This document shows positions 19,213 through 27,306 of a DNA stretch of 64,000 nucleotides, piece by piece. The stretch comes from Deinococcus detaillensis (GTDB lineage: Bacteria; Deinococcota; Deinococci; Deinococcales; Deinococcaceae), in assembly GCF_007280555.1 (NCBI RefSeq), contig NZ_VKDB01000015.1, forward strand, positions 1 to 64,000. The letters run 5' to 3'. Each line of letters begins with the position of its first letter. The stretch's first letter is position 1. Made by a program: the position numbers and the translations under genes. A model generated the notes under the pieces. The model was not told where the DNA came from. It made no database searches and worked only from the letters and a program-made list of their open reading frames with translations.

Positions 19213-19381
19213 TATGGATTCTGGTTGAACAGTTGTGCAATACCTGCGAAACCCGATCAGCGGGCAGGCCCGATAGGTGCCGTTCTGCCCAAGACAGTGG
19301 GAGTAAGAAAAAGTACGGGTTCCAGAATGGAGTCAGCTTTCGGTGCTTTTTCGAAAGATAACAGAATGGCCGGAATCCGTA
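19213..19381 (+). repeat. Structured TA-flanked repeat, copy C
   Basis: TA flanks (19213-19214, 19380-19381) enclose ends that are imperfect inverted repeats (TGGATTCTGG versus TGCGGATTCCGG-type complement). The middle hairpin GGGCAG...CTGCCC (about 19262-19290) shares its loop sequence TAGGTGCCG with copy A. The 3' hairpin has stem CTTTCG/CGAAAG around GTGCTTTTT (19343-19351), the same loop as copies A, B and D, although the stem sequence is different. Confidence 0.7.
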
Positions 19382-19436
19382 TGACCTTCCCAATCCTTCA
19401 GATGGGCCGCCCATCTAAGGCGCGGCCCGTTTGCTT

Positions 19437-19442
19437 TACTCT
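19437..19442 (+). promoter_or_regulatory. -10 box, leaderless kynB
   Basis: TACTCT, 6 bases before the ATG at 19449. Confidence 0.6.
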
Positions 19443-19448
19443 AAGCAG

Positions 19449-20096
19449 ATGCCAGACTTGCCGCTCGGCTTTTGCGATATCTCCCGCGCCCTGCCCAATC
19501 ACCATCCGACTTGGCCGGGCGATCCGCCGCTCATCTTTGCTCCGGCGGCCAGAATTGCCGGTGGTGACAGCGTGAACACCAGCTCTTTCAGCACCAGCAC
19601 CCACACCGGTACCCACGTGGACGCGCCCTGGCACTACGGCGACGCCGCTCCCAAGCTCGACGAAGTGCCGCTGGAGCGCTACCTCGGCGCGTGTTTGGTG
19701 GTGCATGTGCCGCCTGGCGACTTGGTGGGCGCTGAAGCGCTGAGCTGCCTGCCCGACCCCTTGCCGCCCCGCTTACTGCTGTACACCGGCCAGAGCGCCG
19801 AGTGGCTGACGTTCCCAACCGACTTCAGAGCGCTCGATCCAGCTTTCGTGCGGGAAGCGGCGCGGCGTGGCGTGCGCCTGATCGGCACCGACAGCCCCAG
19901 CATCGACCCGCTGATGAGCAAAACGCTGGACGCCCACCAAGTTTGTTTGGAAGAAGGCATCTTGATTGTCGAGGGGCTGGACTTATCCGGCGTGGAAGCG
20001 GGCGAATATACCTTGATCTGCTTGCCGCTGCCGCTGACCGGCGCTGACGGTGCACCAGCCCGCGCCGTGCTGCTGCCGGCTGGGCTGCTGCCATGA
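19449..20096 (+). CDS. kynB: Kynurenine formamidase
   Basis: KynB hydrolyses N-formyl-kynurenine to kynurenine in tryptophan breakdown. The 215-residue protein has the metal-binding motif HTGTHVDAPWH near residue 51 and the C-terminal EGLDLSGVEAGEY block of the cyclase/KynB family. It overlaps kynU by four bases (ATGA), so the pair is translationally coupled. Tryptophan 2,3-dioxygenase (kynA) is not in the window. Confidence 0.93.
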   Translation: MPDLPLGFCDISRALPNHHPTWPGDPPLIFAPAARIAGGDSVNTSSFSTSTHTGTHVDAPWHYGDAAPKLDEVPLERYLGACLVVHVPPGDLVGAEALSCLPDPLPPRLLLYTGQSAEWLTFPTDFRALDPAFVREAARRGVRLIGTDSPSIDPLMSKTLDAHQVCLEEGILIVEGLDLSGVEAGEYTLICLPLPLTGADGAPARAVLLPAGLLP

Positions 20097-21304
20097 CCCA
20101 GCCGCGCCGATCTTCACACTGGCCGCGCCGCGAACTGTTCGCCCTTCCCAAAGGCATTTACCTTGACGGCAACAGCCTCGGCCTGATGCCCCTGAGCGCC
20201 CATCAAGCGGTGGTGCGGCGGCTCGGCGAGTGGCAAACCCAGGCCGTATCCGGTTGGGACGAATGGTTCGGGATGGCCGAGAGCCTGTCGCCCGCGCTAG
20301 CCCGCTTGGTGGGCGCTTCTCCGCGTGAAGTGATCGCCACCGGCAGCATCACCAGTAATTTGCACGCGCTGCTCGCCACCCTCTACCGCCCTCAGGGCGA
20401 GCGCAAGCACCTGCTGGCCACCGCGCTCGACTTTCCCACCGACCTCTACGCCCTGCAAAGTTGGGCTGAGTTGCGTGGAGCCGAGGTGCGCCTGATTCCC
20501 AGCCGTGACGGGCAGACCATCCACGAAGACGACCTGCGCCAAGCGCTTGGGCCAGATATCGCCTTGGTGCTGCTGCCCACCGTGCTTTACCGCAGCGGGC
20601 AACTTTTGGACGTCGCCAAGCTGACGGCGATTGCCCACCAAAGCGGAGCGCTGATCGGTTGGGACGCGGCCCACAGCATCGGGGCCATGCAGCACGCCTT
20701 CCACGACGCGGGGGCTGATTTCGCGGTGTGGTGCAGCTACAAGTACCTCAATGCTGGCCCGGGTGCGCCTGGCGGGCTATTTTTGCACCAGCGCCACCAT
20801 CACCTCGCGCCCGCACTGCGCGGTTGGTGGGGCAACGAAAAAGAAAGTCAATTTGAAATGACGACCAAGTTTCGCCCAGCTCCCGGCGCGGCAGCTTATC
20901 AACAGGGCACGCCGCCGATTTTGGCGCTGGCGGCCCTTGAAGGCGCTTTGGAAGTCTACGAGCAGACTGACTTGGCCGCGCTGCGGGCCCGCAGTTTGGC
21001 GCTCACCGACTTGCTGATGGAGCTGGCCGACCTTCATCTCTACGACATGCGGGTGCTCACGCCGCGCGACCATGCCCGTCGCGGCGGTCATGTTTCGCTT
21101 TCGCACCCGCACGCCCGCGCTCTGTCGGTGGCCCTGCGTCAGCGCCACATCATTCCGGATTACCGCTCTCCCGATGTGCTGAGGCTGGCCCCGATTGCCT
21201 TTTACAACACCGAAGACGAAATTAGGGAAGTGGTGCGAGCGCTCAGGGAACTCCTCGACAGCGGCAGCTATAAAGACGTGACGGAAATGGGAGCGGTGAC
21301 TTAA
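20093..21304 (+). CDS. kynU: Kynureninase
   Basis: This PLP enzyme cleaves kynurenine to anthranilate and alanine. The 403-residue protein has the lysine motif CSYKYLNAGPGAPGG near residue 225 and the cofactor-phosphate region GSITSN near residue 82. It is coupled to kynB. A strong bidirectional terminator follows. Its product, anthranilate, is the substrate of TrpD encoded 18 kb away in this window. Confidence 0.95.
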   Translation: MTQPRRSSHWPRRELFALPKGIYLDGNSLGLMPLSAHQAVVRRLGEWQTQAVSGWDEWFGMAESLSPALARLVGASPREVIATGSITSNLHALLATLYRPQGERKHLLATALDFPTDLYALQSWAELRGAEVRLIPSRDGQTIHEDDLRQALGPDIALVLLPTVLYRSGQLLDVAKLTAIAHQSGALIGWDAAHSIGAMQHAFHDAGADFAVWCSYKYLNAGPGAPGGLFLHQRHHHLAPALRGWWGNEKESQFEMTTKFRPAPGAAAYQQGTPPILALAALEGALEVYEQTDLAALRARSLALTDLLMELADLHLYDMRVLTPRDHARRGGHVSLSHPHARALSVALRQRHIIPDYRSPDVLRLAPIAFYNTEDEIREVVRALRELLDSGSYKDVTEMGAVT

Positions 21305-21325
21305 GGACAGTCTCTGAAAGCATGA

Positions 21326-21362
21326 AAACGGGCGCTTCTTGTCAGAGCAGAAGCGCCCGTTT
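21326..21362. terminator. Bidirectional terminator between kynU and the HD-GYP gene
   Basis: A perfect 14-base-pair stem, AAACGGGCGCTTCT (21326-21339) with its complement (21349-21362), and a 9-base loop. The arms begin and end with A/T runs, so it can act on both converging transcripts. Confidence 0.85.
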
Positions 21363-21386
21363 GAGCTGGAGAGCAGAAAATGAAAG

Positions 21387-22772
21387 TCAGCGCACCAATT
21401 TGGCGTCGTCTTGCTCGGACATCATCCGCAGGAAAGCGTCCATAAATTGCGGGTCGAATTGGCTGCCAGTTTGGCTGCGCAGCTCCTGGAGGGCGCGTTC
21501 ACGGCTCCAAGCGGGCTTGTAGGGGCGGGCGTTGACCAGCGCGTCGTACACGTCGATGATCGAAAACAGCCGGGCGGTGTCGGGGATGTCCTGACCGCGC
21601 AGGCCGCTGGGATACCCGCCGCCGTCCCAGCGCTCGTGGTGGTGGCGCACCAGATCGAGTGTCTCGGCAGGCAGGAAGTGCAGGTCTTGCAGCATGTCGT
21701 AGCCGAGGGTGGCGTGGCGCTGCATCGAGGCCCGCTCGTTGGCGTCCAGCGGCCCGCGCTTGTGCAAAATCGAGTCCGGCACGGCGATTTTGCCCAGATC
21801 GTGCAGATACGCGCCCCAGCGCACCGCTTTGAGGCGCTCGTCATCCCAGCCGAGGCGGGCCGCGAGGCGCAGCGACAAGGTCATCACCCGCTGGGTGTGG
21901 CCGCCCGTATCGTCGTCACGGCGCTCAAGCGCGGAGCCCAGAGCTTTGAGGGTCAAGTCGTTGGCGTCGCGCAGTTCGCGGATGGCGTAGACCTGACCGA
22001 GCTGTGCGCCCAGAAAGCGGGCAAACGATTCGACCACTGACTTTTCGTCGGCTTCGAACTCGCGGTCTTCTCGGGTCAGCAAAATGAGGCCGAGGTGCTG
22101 GGTGGCGCGGCCATAGATGTTGACCACCAACTGCGTTTTGCGCTGCGGGCGCTTGAGCAGGGCCAGCACTTCCTCGGCGACCCAGTGATCGGCCTGCACG
22201 CTGCGGCTGTCGTTGTCGCTCGGCACAATCGGCTGCTCGATAAACGGCTCGAACGCTCCCCGCGCCGCCAAAATCATCGGGGTGCCGCGCCGGTAGGCCA
22301 CCACCGCGAAGTGAGGAGCCACACGCAGGTTTTGCAAAATGGCGATGCCCGCCCGAATAATGGCTTCGGCGTCTCTGGCCTCGCCCAACTTGACGCTGCC
22401 TTCTTCCAGCGCTTTGACGGTGTTGTGCAGCCACTCGGTTTCGCGGGCCGTGGAGCTTTCGCGGATCGAGAGCAGGCCGAGGCCCAAGATGAGCGCCAGT
22501 GCACCGACCAAGCTCCACGGTTCAGGCCTGGCTTTGTAGAAAATGAGAGAAGCAGTAAAGGCCAGCGCGTAGATGACAATCGGCATCCAGCGCCACAGGC
22601 CGCCCAGACGCTGCGTCAGGGCCGCACACAGCACCGTCATCCCGACGACCACCGAGGTGTTTTGCAGCACGACGCCGTAAGCGACCAGGCCCGCCGAGAT
22701 GAAAGCCGCCGAGAGGATGGGCACAGAAAACGCTGGAGGAGCAGGAGTGGAAACCGCAGACGGAACAGTCAC
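21387..22772 (-). CDS. Membrane GAF and HD-GYP domain protein (c-di-GMP phosphodiesterase)
   Basis: The 461-residue protein has about four to five N-terminal transmembrane helices (residues 15-105), a GAF-like sensor region (about 120-270) and a C-terminal HD-GYP domain with AYLHDLGKIAVPD, the HHHERWDGGGYPSGL block and the family GYP triplet. HD-GYP enzymes degrade cyclic di-GMP. All recognisable metal ligands are present, so activity is expected. It starts at GTG 22772, leaderless, 7 bases after TAAACT. Confidence 0.9.
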   Translation of the reverse strand: MTVPSAVSTPAPPAFSVPILSAAFISAGLVAYGVVLQNTSVVVGMTVLCAALTQRLGGLWRWMPIVIYALAFTASLIFYKARPEPWSLVGALALILGLGLLSIRESSTARETEWLHNTVKALEEGSVKLGEARDAEAIIRAGIAILQNLRVAPHFAVVAYRRGTPMILAARGAFEPFIEQPIVPSDNDSRSVQADHWVAEEVLALLKRPQRKTQLVVNIYGRATQHLGLILLTREDREFEADEKSVVESFARFLGAQLGQVYAIRELRDANDLTLKALGSALERRDDDTGGHTQRVMTLSLRLAARLGWDDERLKAVRWGAYLHDLGKIAVPDSILHKRGPLDANERASMQRHATLGYDMLQDLHFLPAETLDLVRHHHERWDGGGYPSGLRGQDIPDTARLFSIIDVYDALVNARPYKPAWSRERALQELRSQTGSQFDPQFMDAFLRMMSEQDDAKLVR

Positions 22773-22779
22773 AGCTTAG

Positions 22780-22785
22780 AGTTTA
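22780..22785 (-). promoter_or_regulatory. -10 box, leaderless HD-GYP gene (GTG start)
   Basis: TAAACT (minus strand), 7 bases before GTG 22772. Confidence 0.6.
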
Positions 22786-22870
22786 GCACTCCTTTAGCAA
22801 AAGTTCAGATTAGCATTCCGCCGGACAACACGGCCCTTCCAAAGATGAGCCGCGTCGTCCGGAGAAGCCG

Positions 22871-24526
22871 TTATTTTGGAGGGCGTGCTGAGCGGAATTC
22901 ACGAAAAGAGGTCTTGAGTAGCCGCGCCGCTTGAGAAGCTCGTACGCCCGGCGTCACGGTGAGGGTGTGGCCCCAAGCCTGGGCCAACACGTCGCAGACT
23001 CCCCCCAGCGCTCCGGCACGCGGGTTGCTGGCGGCGTAGACCACCCGGCCCAGCCGGGCTTCCAGCATTGCGCCGAGGCACATCGGGCAAGGCTCTAAGG
23101 TGACGTACAAGGTGCAGGCGCTCAGGTAGGGCCCCACCACCTGAGCCGCCAGCTGCAAAGCGTCCAGCTCGGCGTGGCGGGTCATGTCGCCGAGTTCGCG
23201 GCTGCGGTTGGCCGCCCGAGCGATAGTGGCCCCGCCACTGACCACCACCGCGCCCACCGGCACTTCGCCCGCCTCGGCAGCGGCGCGGGCGAGTTCAAGT
23301 GCCTCGCCCATGAAGTAAGTATCGGCATCTGAATCGGCAGCAAGGTCAGCAAGGTCAACAGGGTCAAGAACCTGAACCTGCCCCCGAGCGCCCTGTGCCC
23401 ACAGCGGCGGCAGCGTGCCGAGCCACTGCACGCCGCTTTCGTCGGCCAGCAGCCATACTGCGCCGCGCTCAGCTCTGGGAACTTTCAAATCGGTCAGGAT
23501 GTCGCTGAGTTTGCGGGTGCCGCCTTCGAGGCGCATTCTGTCTGCGGTTTGACGGTGGCGTAGCGTCCAACTCGGCGGCGGGGTGAAGCTCGGCTGCGGC
23601 CAAGGTTGAAGCGAATTGGGGAGCTGTAACGTCGGAAAAGGCCCGCCCGTGACGCTGACGGCCCGGCCTCCGGGCAGAGTGAGGTGCTGGGTGTCTCCGG
23701 CGCTCAGCGCGGCGGCGAGCTGCTCCAGATGTCCAGCGTGAAAGGTCAGGCCAGCTGCTTGCAGTTCGCGGCGCACGGCCCGCCGCAGCAGGGCCGGCGG
23801 CTGGCCCCGCTGCGGCGCGTGCGAGCTAAACCGTGAGGCGGCTTGCAGGGCGTCGTCGTCTTGGGCCTGAAAACGGGCCAAGCGGCTGAGGCTGGCGTCC
23901 AGCCCCGAAAAGCGGGAGCGCAGCAGCGGCAGCACCTCGGCCCGCAGCCAATTGCGGGTGTAGCGGGTGTCCATGTTGCTGGCGTCTTCGAGCCAAGGCT
24001 GCTGCCACTCGCTCAGCGCCGCCGTGAGCTGCGCCCGGCTGACTTCCAGCCAAGGGCGGTGAAGGGGGCCGCGCTCGGGCGCTATGCCGCTCAACACCGC
24101 TTCGCCGCGCAGCAGTTGCCACAGCACCGTTTCGGCTTGGTCGTTTTGGGTGTGCGCCGTCAAGATGAGCTGTGCGCCGCGCTGCTTGGCGGTGCGTGCC
24201 AAAAAAGCGTAACGCAGCCGCCGCGCTGCTTCCTCAGTTGTCCAGCCGCGCTCGGCGGCTACGCGGGCCACTGGAGCCGTTTGGATAACGCACTCTGCGC
24301 CCAAGCCCGCGCACAGTTGGTGCACCCACTCGGCGTCCCGTCCGGATTCGGGCCGGAGTTGGTGATCCAAATGGGCCACCACCGGCTTGATGCCGAGCGT
24401 CAGTAGCGCCCAGAGCAGCGCCACGCTATCGGCCCCGCCGGATACTCCAATGACAAGTGGTAGCGCGTCCGGCGCAGCATACCGGCGCAGCGGTGTGAGC
24501 AGCGGCGCGAAAACAGAGGCGGGCAT
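22871..24526 (-). CDS. tilS-tadA: Fused tRNA(Ile) lysidine synthase and tRNA adenosine deaminase
   Basis: A 551-residue bifunctional protein. The N-terminal part is TilS: PP-loop SGGADS at residues 29-34, then the HLDHQLRPES block and a TilS-like middle domain. From about residue 405 it is TadA: zinc-site HAE at 451-453 and PCPMC at 479-483. TilS converts C34 of tRNA-Ile(CAU) to lysidine, and TadA converts A34 of tRNA-Arg to inosine, so both halves act on the wobble base. All catalytic residues are present. The start ATG 24526 is 9 bases after TATCAT, and it removes 27 unconserved residues of the longest frame. Confidence 0.93.
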   Translation of the reverse strand: MPASVFAPLLTPLRRYAAPDALPLVIGVSGGADSVALLWALLTLGIKPVVAHLDHQLRPESGRDAEWVHQLCAGLGAECVIQTAPVARVAAERGWTTEEAARRLRYAFLARTAKQRGAQLILTAHTQNDQAETVLWQLLRGEAVLSGIAPERGPLHRPWLEVSRAQLTAALSEWQQPWLEDASNMDTRYTRNWLRAEVLPLLRSRFSGLDASLSRLARFQAQDDDALQAASRFSSHAPQRGQPPALLRRAVRRELQAAGLTFHAGHLEQLAAALSAGDTQHLTLPGGRAVSVTGGPFPTLQLPNSLQPWPQPSFTPPPSWTLRHRQTADRMRLEGGTRKLSDILTDLKVPRAERGAVWLLADESGVQWLGTLPPLWAQGARGQVQVLDPVDLADLAADSDADTYFMGEALELARAAAEAGEVPVGAVVVSGGATIARAANRSRELGDMTRHAELDALQLAAQVVGPYLSACTLYVTLEPCPMCLGAMLEARLGRVVYAASNPRAGALGGVCDVLAQAWGHTLTVTPGVRASQAARLLKTSFREFRSARPPK

Positions 24527-24535
24527 CTGTGCTGC

Positions 24536-24610
24536 ATGATAGGGCGGCCGCGCTTGCCTTGCCCGTCTCTCGGCCGTCTCTTGCCCTTGGCACAGCTGGC
24601 CGCGCATACT
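24536..24610. promoter_or_regulatory. Divergent leaderless promoters, tilS-tadA and peroxiredoxin-like gene
   Basis: TATCAT on the minus strand (24536-24541) is 9 bases before ATG 24526. CATACT on the plus strand (24605-24610) is 6 bases before ATG 24617. Confidence 0.55.
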
Positions 24611-24616
24611 GGCTTC

Positions 24617-25120
24617 ATGTCTTTACGTTCCGGCCAAGCGGCTCCCTTGTTTGAGGCCAGAAGTGATGATGGGCGGCGCGTCGCCCTGCGGGAGCTGCGC
24701 GGAGAGTGGGTGGCGCTGTTCTTTTTCTCGGGAGCGCTGACCCCAGCGGGCCGCCTAGAAGCTCAGCAGTTTGAAGCGGCGCAGCGTGACTTTCAGCAAT
24801 TGGGCGCTCAAGTCATCGGCGTGAGCAGCGATACCGAGGCCAGTCAAGCGTTGCTGCGCCAGACCTGTCAATTGAGTTTTCCCCTGCTGCCGGATGCTCA
24901 GCGCCGGATTGGCAAGGCTTACGGTATGCTGGGCGGCGCTCTAGGCCTGCTGGGCTTCAACCAGCGCCGCACTTTTTTGATTGATCCAGCAGGCCGGGTC
25001 GCTTACGTGTGGCGCGGCGTCAAACCAAACCGCCACGCCGCCGAGGTGCTGCGCGAACTCGGCCAGCAGCAAGGTCAAGCGGGACTGCGCTCCCAGCAGA
25101 TTTCGCACGGGCCGGTCTAG
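24617..25120 (+). CDS. Peroxiredoxin-like (AhpC/TSA fold) protein lacking the peroxidatic cysteine
   Basis: The 167-residue protein has the thioredoxin-fold layout of Bcp-type peroxiredoxins: an N-terminal APLFEARSDDGRRVALREL strand, WVALFFFSGALTP, then a helix and FLIDPAGRVAYVWRGVKP. The catalytic position, normally T-P-x-C, reads TPAG, and the only cysteine is further on (RQTCQLSFPLL, near residue 85), where it cannot act as the standard peroxidatic residue. It is therefore probably not a peroxidase. It could be a degenerate, regulatory or chaperone-like homologue. Confidence 0.75.
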   Translation: MSLRSGQAAPLFEARSDDGRRVALRELRGEWVALFFFSGALTPAGRLEAQQFEAAQRDFQQLGAQVIGVSSDTEASQALLRQTCQLSFPLLPDAQRRIGKAYGMLGGALGLLGFNQRRTFLIDPAGRVAYVWRGVKPNRHAAEVLRELGQQQGQAGLRSQQISHGPV

Positions 25121-25162
25121 AAAGCGGGTTCATGCCGCCGCCCACCGACGTTTTCTCCGCCC

Positions 25163-25675
25163 TCAGAGCTTGGCGCTGGCTTTCATTGCCGTGAGTTTCA
25201 AGCTGTCGCCCGCCATACTCTGGCCCTGCATAGCCTGAACGCCAAAGTACCCGTGTCCGGCTTTGGCGGCCCGGTCGAGGGCGCTGCCCGACAAGCTAAA
25301 GCCGGTGACTACACCGTTTTGCACCGTTAAAGTGCCGACTTTTTGGTTAATCTCGCCGCTGGCGTCGCAGACTTGGGCCTTACTGCCGGGCACGGCGTTG
25401 CAGCTCGGCAAACTGCTGCGCAGGTAGACTGCCACCCGCTGAAGGTCGCCCGCGCCCGCGTACAGCACTTGGCCGCTGACGCTGACGTTGCTCAGGATGC
25501 CCGGAATGGAAGTGCCGGAAAAGGCGTCGCTGCCGTCGTAGGCGACGTAACTTTCAAAGCCTGCGCTGGGCGGCAGAGTCAAGGTCTGGTCGGGAATACT
25601 GGCGGCGGGCAGCGGCACGATCCCGCAGGCGCAGAGGGCTGCGGAGAGAGCGGCCAGCAAGGTAAAGGTCTTCAT
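25163..25675 (-). CDS. Putative lipoprotein of unknown function
   Basis: The 170-residue product has a signal sequence with a lipobox-like LCAC near residue 15, then a mature beta-rich domain with two further cysteines (LPSCNAV, AQVCDAS). No family is recognised. The start ATG 25675 is 7 bases after TAAGCT, which removes 14 residues from the longest frame and places the signal at the N-terminus. Confidence 0.65.
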   Translation of the reverse strand: MKTFTLLAALSAALCACGIVPLPAASIPDQTLTLPPSAGFESYVAYDGSDAFSGTSIPGILSNVSVSGQVLYAGAGDLQRVAVYLRSSLPSCNAVPGSKAQVCDASGEINQKVGTLTVQNGVVTGFSLSGSALDRAAKAGHGYFGVQAMQGQSMAGDSLKLTAMKASAKL

Positions 25676-25682
25676 GGCGCTC

Positions 25683-25790
25683 AGCTTAACGGATCTCTTC
25701 TCACAGCAACCCGACAATTGGCGTGCCAGACATGATAAATCTCCTATTGGCAGCGCTCACGGCCCACCGTGTTTCTCGGCGTGGAATACT
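25683..25790. promoter_or_regulatory. Divergent leaderless promoters, lipoprotein and methyltransferase
   Basis: TAAGCT on the minus strand (25683-25688) is 7 bases before ATG 25675. AATACT on the plus strand (25785-25790) is 6 bases before ATG 25797. Confidence 0.5.
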
Positions 25791-25796
25791 TCCAGC

Positions 25797-26975
25797 ATGA
25801 ATGTGAAGATCAAAACTCAAGCGCTCCGCCGTCTGCGTGGCCGTTATCCTTTCGGTCACACCGGCGATATCGCCAGCGCCGATGCTGGAATAACGGCGGG
25901 CGAAGTGGTGGACGTCCTGACCGAAGAAGGCCGCTTCGTGGGGCGCGGTTACTTCAATGCCGCTGGCGCGACGCCGCTGAGGATGCTGACCTTGCAGCGC
26001 GAGGACATCAACGAAGCGTTTTACCGCAGGCGCATTCGGGAAGCCCTTCAGCGGCGCGAAAACCAGATTCACCGTACCGACGCCCTGAGAGTCATTCACG
26101 CCGAGGCTGACGGCCTGCCGGGCGTGGTGGCCGATCAATTCGGCAGTTCCTCATCTGGCGGGGTCTTGGCGGTGCAGCTTCGCAACGCGGGCACCGAGCG
26201 CCACCGCGATTTGATTCTCAGCGCACTCAAAAAAGAAACCGGCGCGGCGGCGGCTTATGAACGCAGCGATACCGGCGAGCGCCGCCGCGAGGGACTTGAC
26301 CTCAAAACCGGCGAGTTGTGGGGTGAAGTTCCGGCGCGGGTAAACTTCGTGGAAGATGACTTGGAGCTGTTTTTCGAGTGGCGAACGGCCCAGAAGACCG
26401 GCTTCTTTCTCGATCAGCGCGACAACCGCCGGATGATGGCCGAGTTGGTGCGGCCCGGCCAGAACTTTCTGGATGTCTATTCCTATACTGGGGGCTTCAG
26501 CTTGCAGGCGGCCAAGCGGGGCGCGACCACGCTGGCGGTAGACAAAGACGTCGCCGCCCTCGCCACGCTGGAAGCGGTGGCCCGCGCCAACAAACTCAAA
26601 GCGGGCGCGAGGCTGGGCGACGCGCTTGAGGTCTTGTCGCAGCTTGAGCGCGAAAAGCGGCGCTTCGACGCCGTGGTGCTCGACCCGCCCACCCTCGCCA
26701 AGCGCCGTGACGACGTCCCCAACGCCAAACGGATCTTCACGGCGGCGGCCACCAGCGCCCTGAAGATGCTCAATCCCGGCGGCCACCTGCTGATTTCTAC
26801 CTGCGCCCATTATTTGCGGGTCGACGACCTCTTGGACGCCGCCCGTGTCGCGGCAGGTGAGGCCGAAGCCGCCGCTCAGGTCGTGGCCATCACTTACCAA
26901 CCCGCCGACCATCCCTACATGTTGGCGGTGCCGGAGAGCTTGTACCTTAAAAGTGTATTGCTCAAAAAAGAATAA
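25797..26975 (+). CDS. 23S rRNA m5C methyltransferase, RlmI-like
   Basis: The 392-residue protein has an N-terminal PUA-like domain (about residues 1-75), an EEHD-type linker and a C-terminal Rossmann methyltransferase with DVYSYTGGFSLQAA (SAM motif I, near residue 225) and VVLDPPTLAKR (motif IV, near 300). The C-terminal STCAHYL supplies the expected catalytic-site cysteine. This matches RlmI of E. coli and RlmO of Thermus, which methylate cytosines in 23S rRNA; the exact target is not fixed. The start is ATG 25797, 6 bases after AATACT. Confidence 0.88.
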   Translation: MNVKIKTQALRRLRGRYPFGHTGDIASADAGITAGEVVDVLTEEGRFVGRGYFNAAGATPLRMLTLQREDINEAFYRRRIREALQRRENQIHRTDALRVIHAEADGLPGVVADQFGSSSSGGVLAVQLRNAGTERHRDLILSALKKETGAAAAYERSDTGERRREGLDLKTGELWGEVPARVNFVEDDLELFFEWRTAQKTGFFLDQRDNRRMMAELVRPGQNFLDVYSYTGGFSLQAAKRGATTLAVDKDVAALATLEAVARANKLKAGARLGDALEVLSQLEREKRRFDAVVLDPPTLAKRRDDVPNAKRIFTAAATSALKMLNPGGHLLISTCAHYLRVDDLLDAARVAAGEAEAAAQVVAITYQPADHPYMLAVPESLYLKSVLLKKE

Positions 26976-27306
26976 GTTGGCAGATGCTAAGCAGAGACGG
27001 TGTTGCCTCCGGCGGGACAAACATCACACATGCCGCCGATTTTTAGTGTACAATTTACCCTTAGTGTCCGTCCCCGTACTTGCGGGTGACTGACCGGGCC
27101 GAGAATGCCACGAACCGCCTGCAACGCCTTCACCGTGTGTTAGAACCAAAAAGGCAGGCAGGTAGATTAAATTAGGTGGCAGGGTTGTTGCACCGGACAA
27201 AAAAGCTTTGACATGCAAGGTTGGAGATGAGTGAGACGACTCCTAAATGCAGCATGAATGAGGCTTTCACCGGCGAGCGTGCAAAAAACCCCGGCAAAGG
27301 TACTCA
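26976..27306. other. Long leader region of the DEAD-box helicase gene
   Basis: About 330 bases without a gene. TACAAT at 27049-27054 is the best -10 candidate and would give a 5' leader of about 245 bases. No SD better than AAAGG lies near ATG 27307. Long leaders are common in cold-induced helicase genes, so post-transcriptional control is possible. Confidence 0.45.

Noticed and set aside
22821..22862. CCGGAC/GTCCGG hairpin downstream of tilS-tadA as terminator
   Set aside because: The stem has an internal loop and no T-run on the minus strand.
27207..27235. TTGACA in the helicase leader as a second promoter
   Set aside because: No acceptable -10 box lies 16-18 bases downstream.
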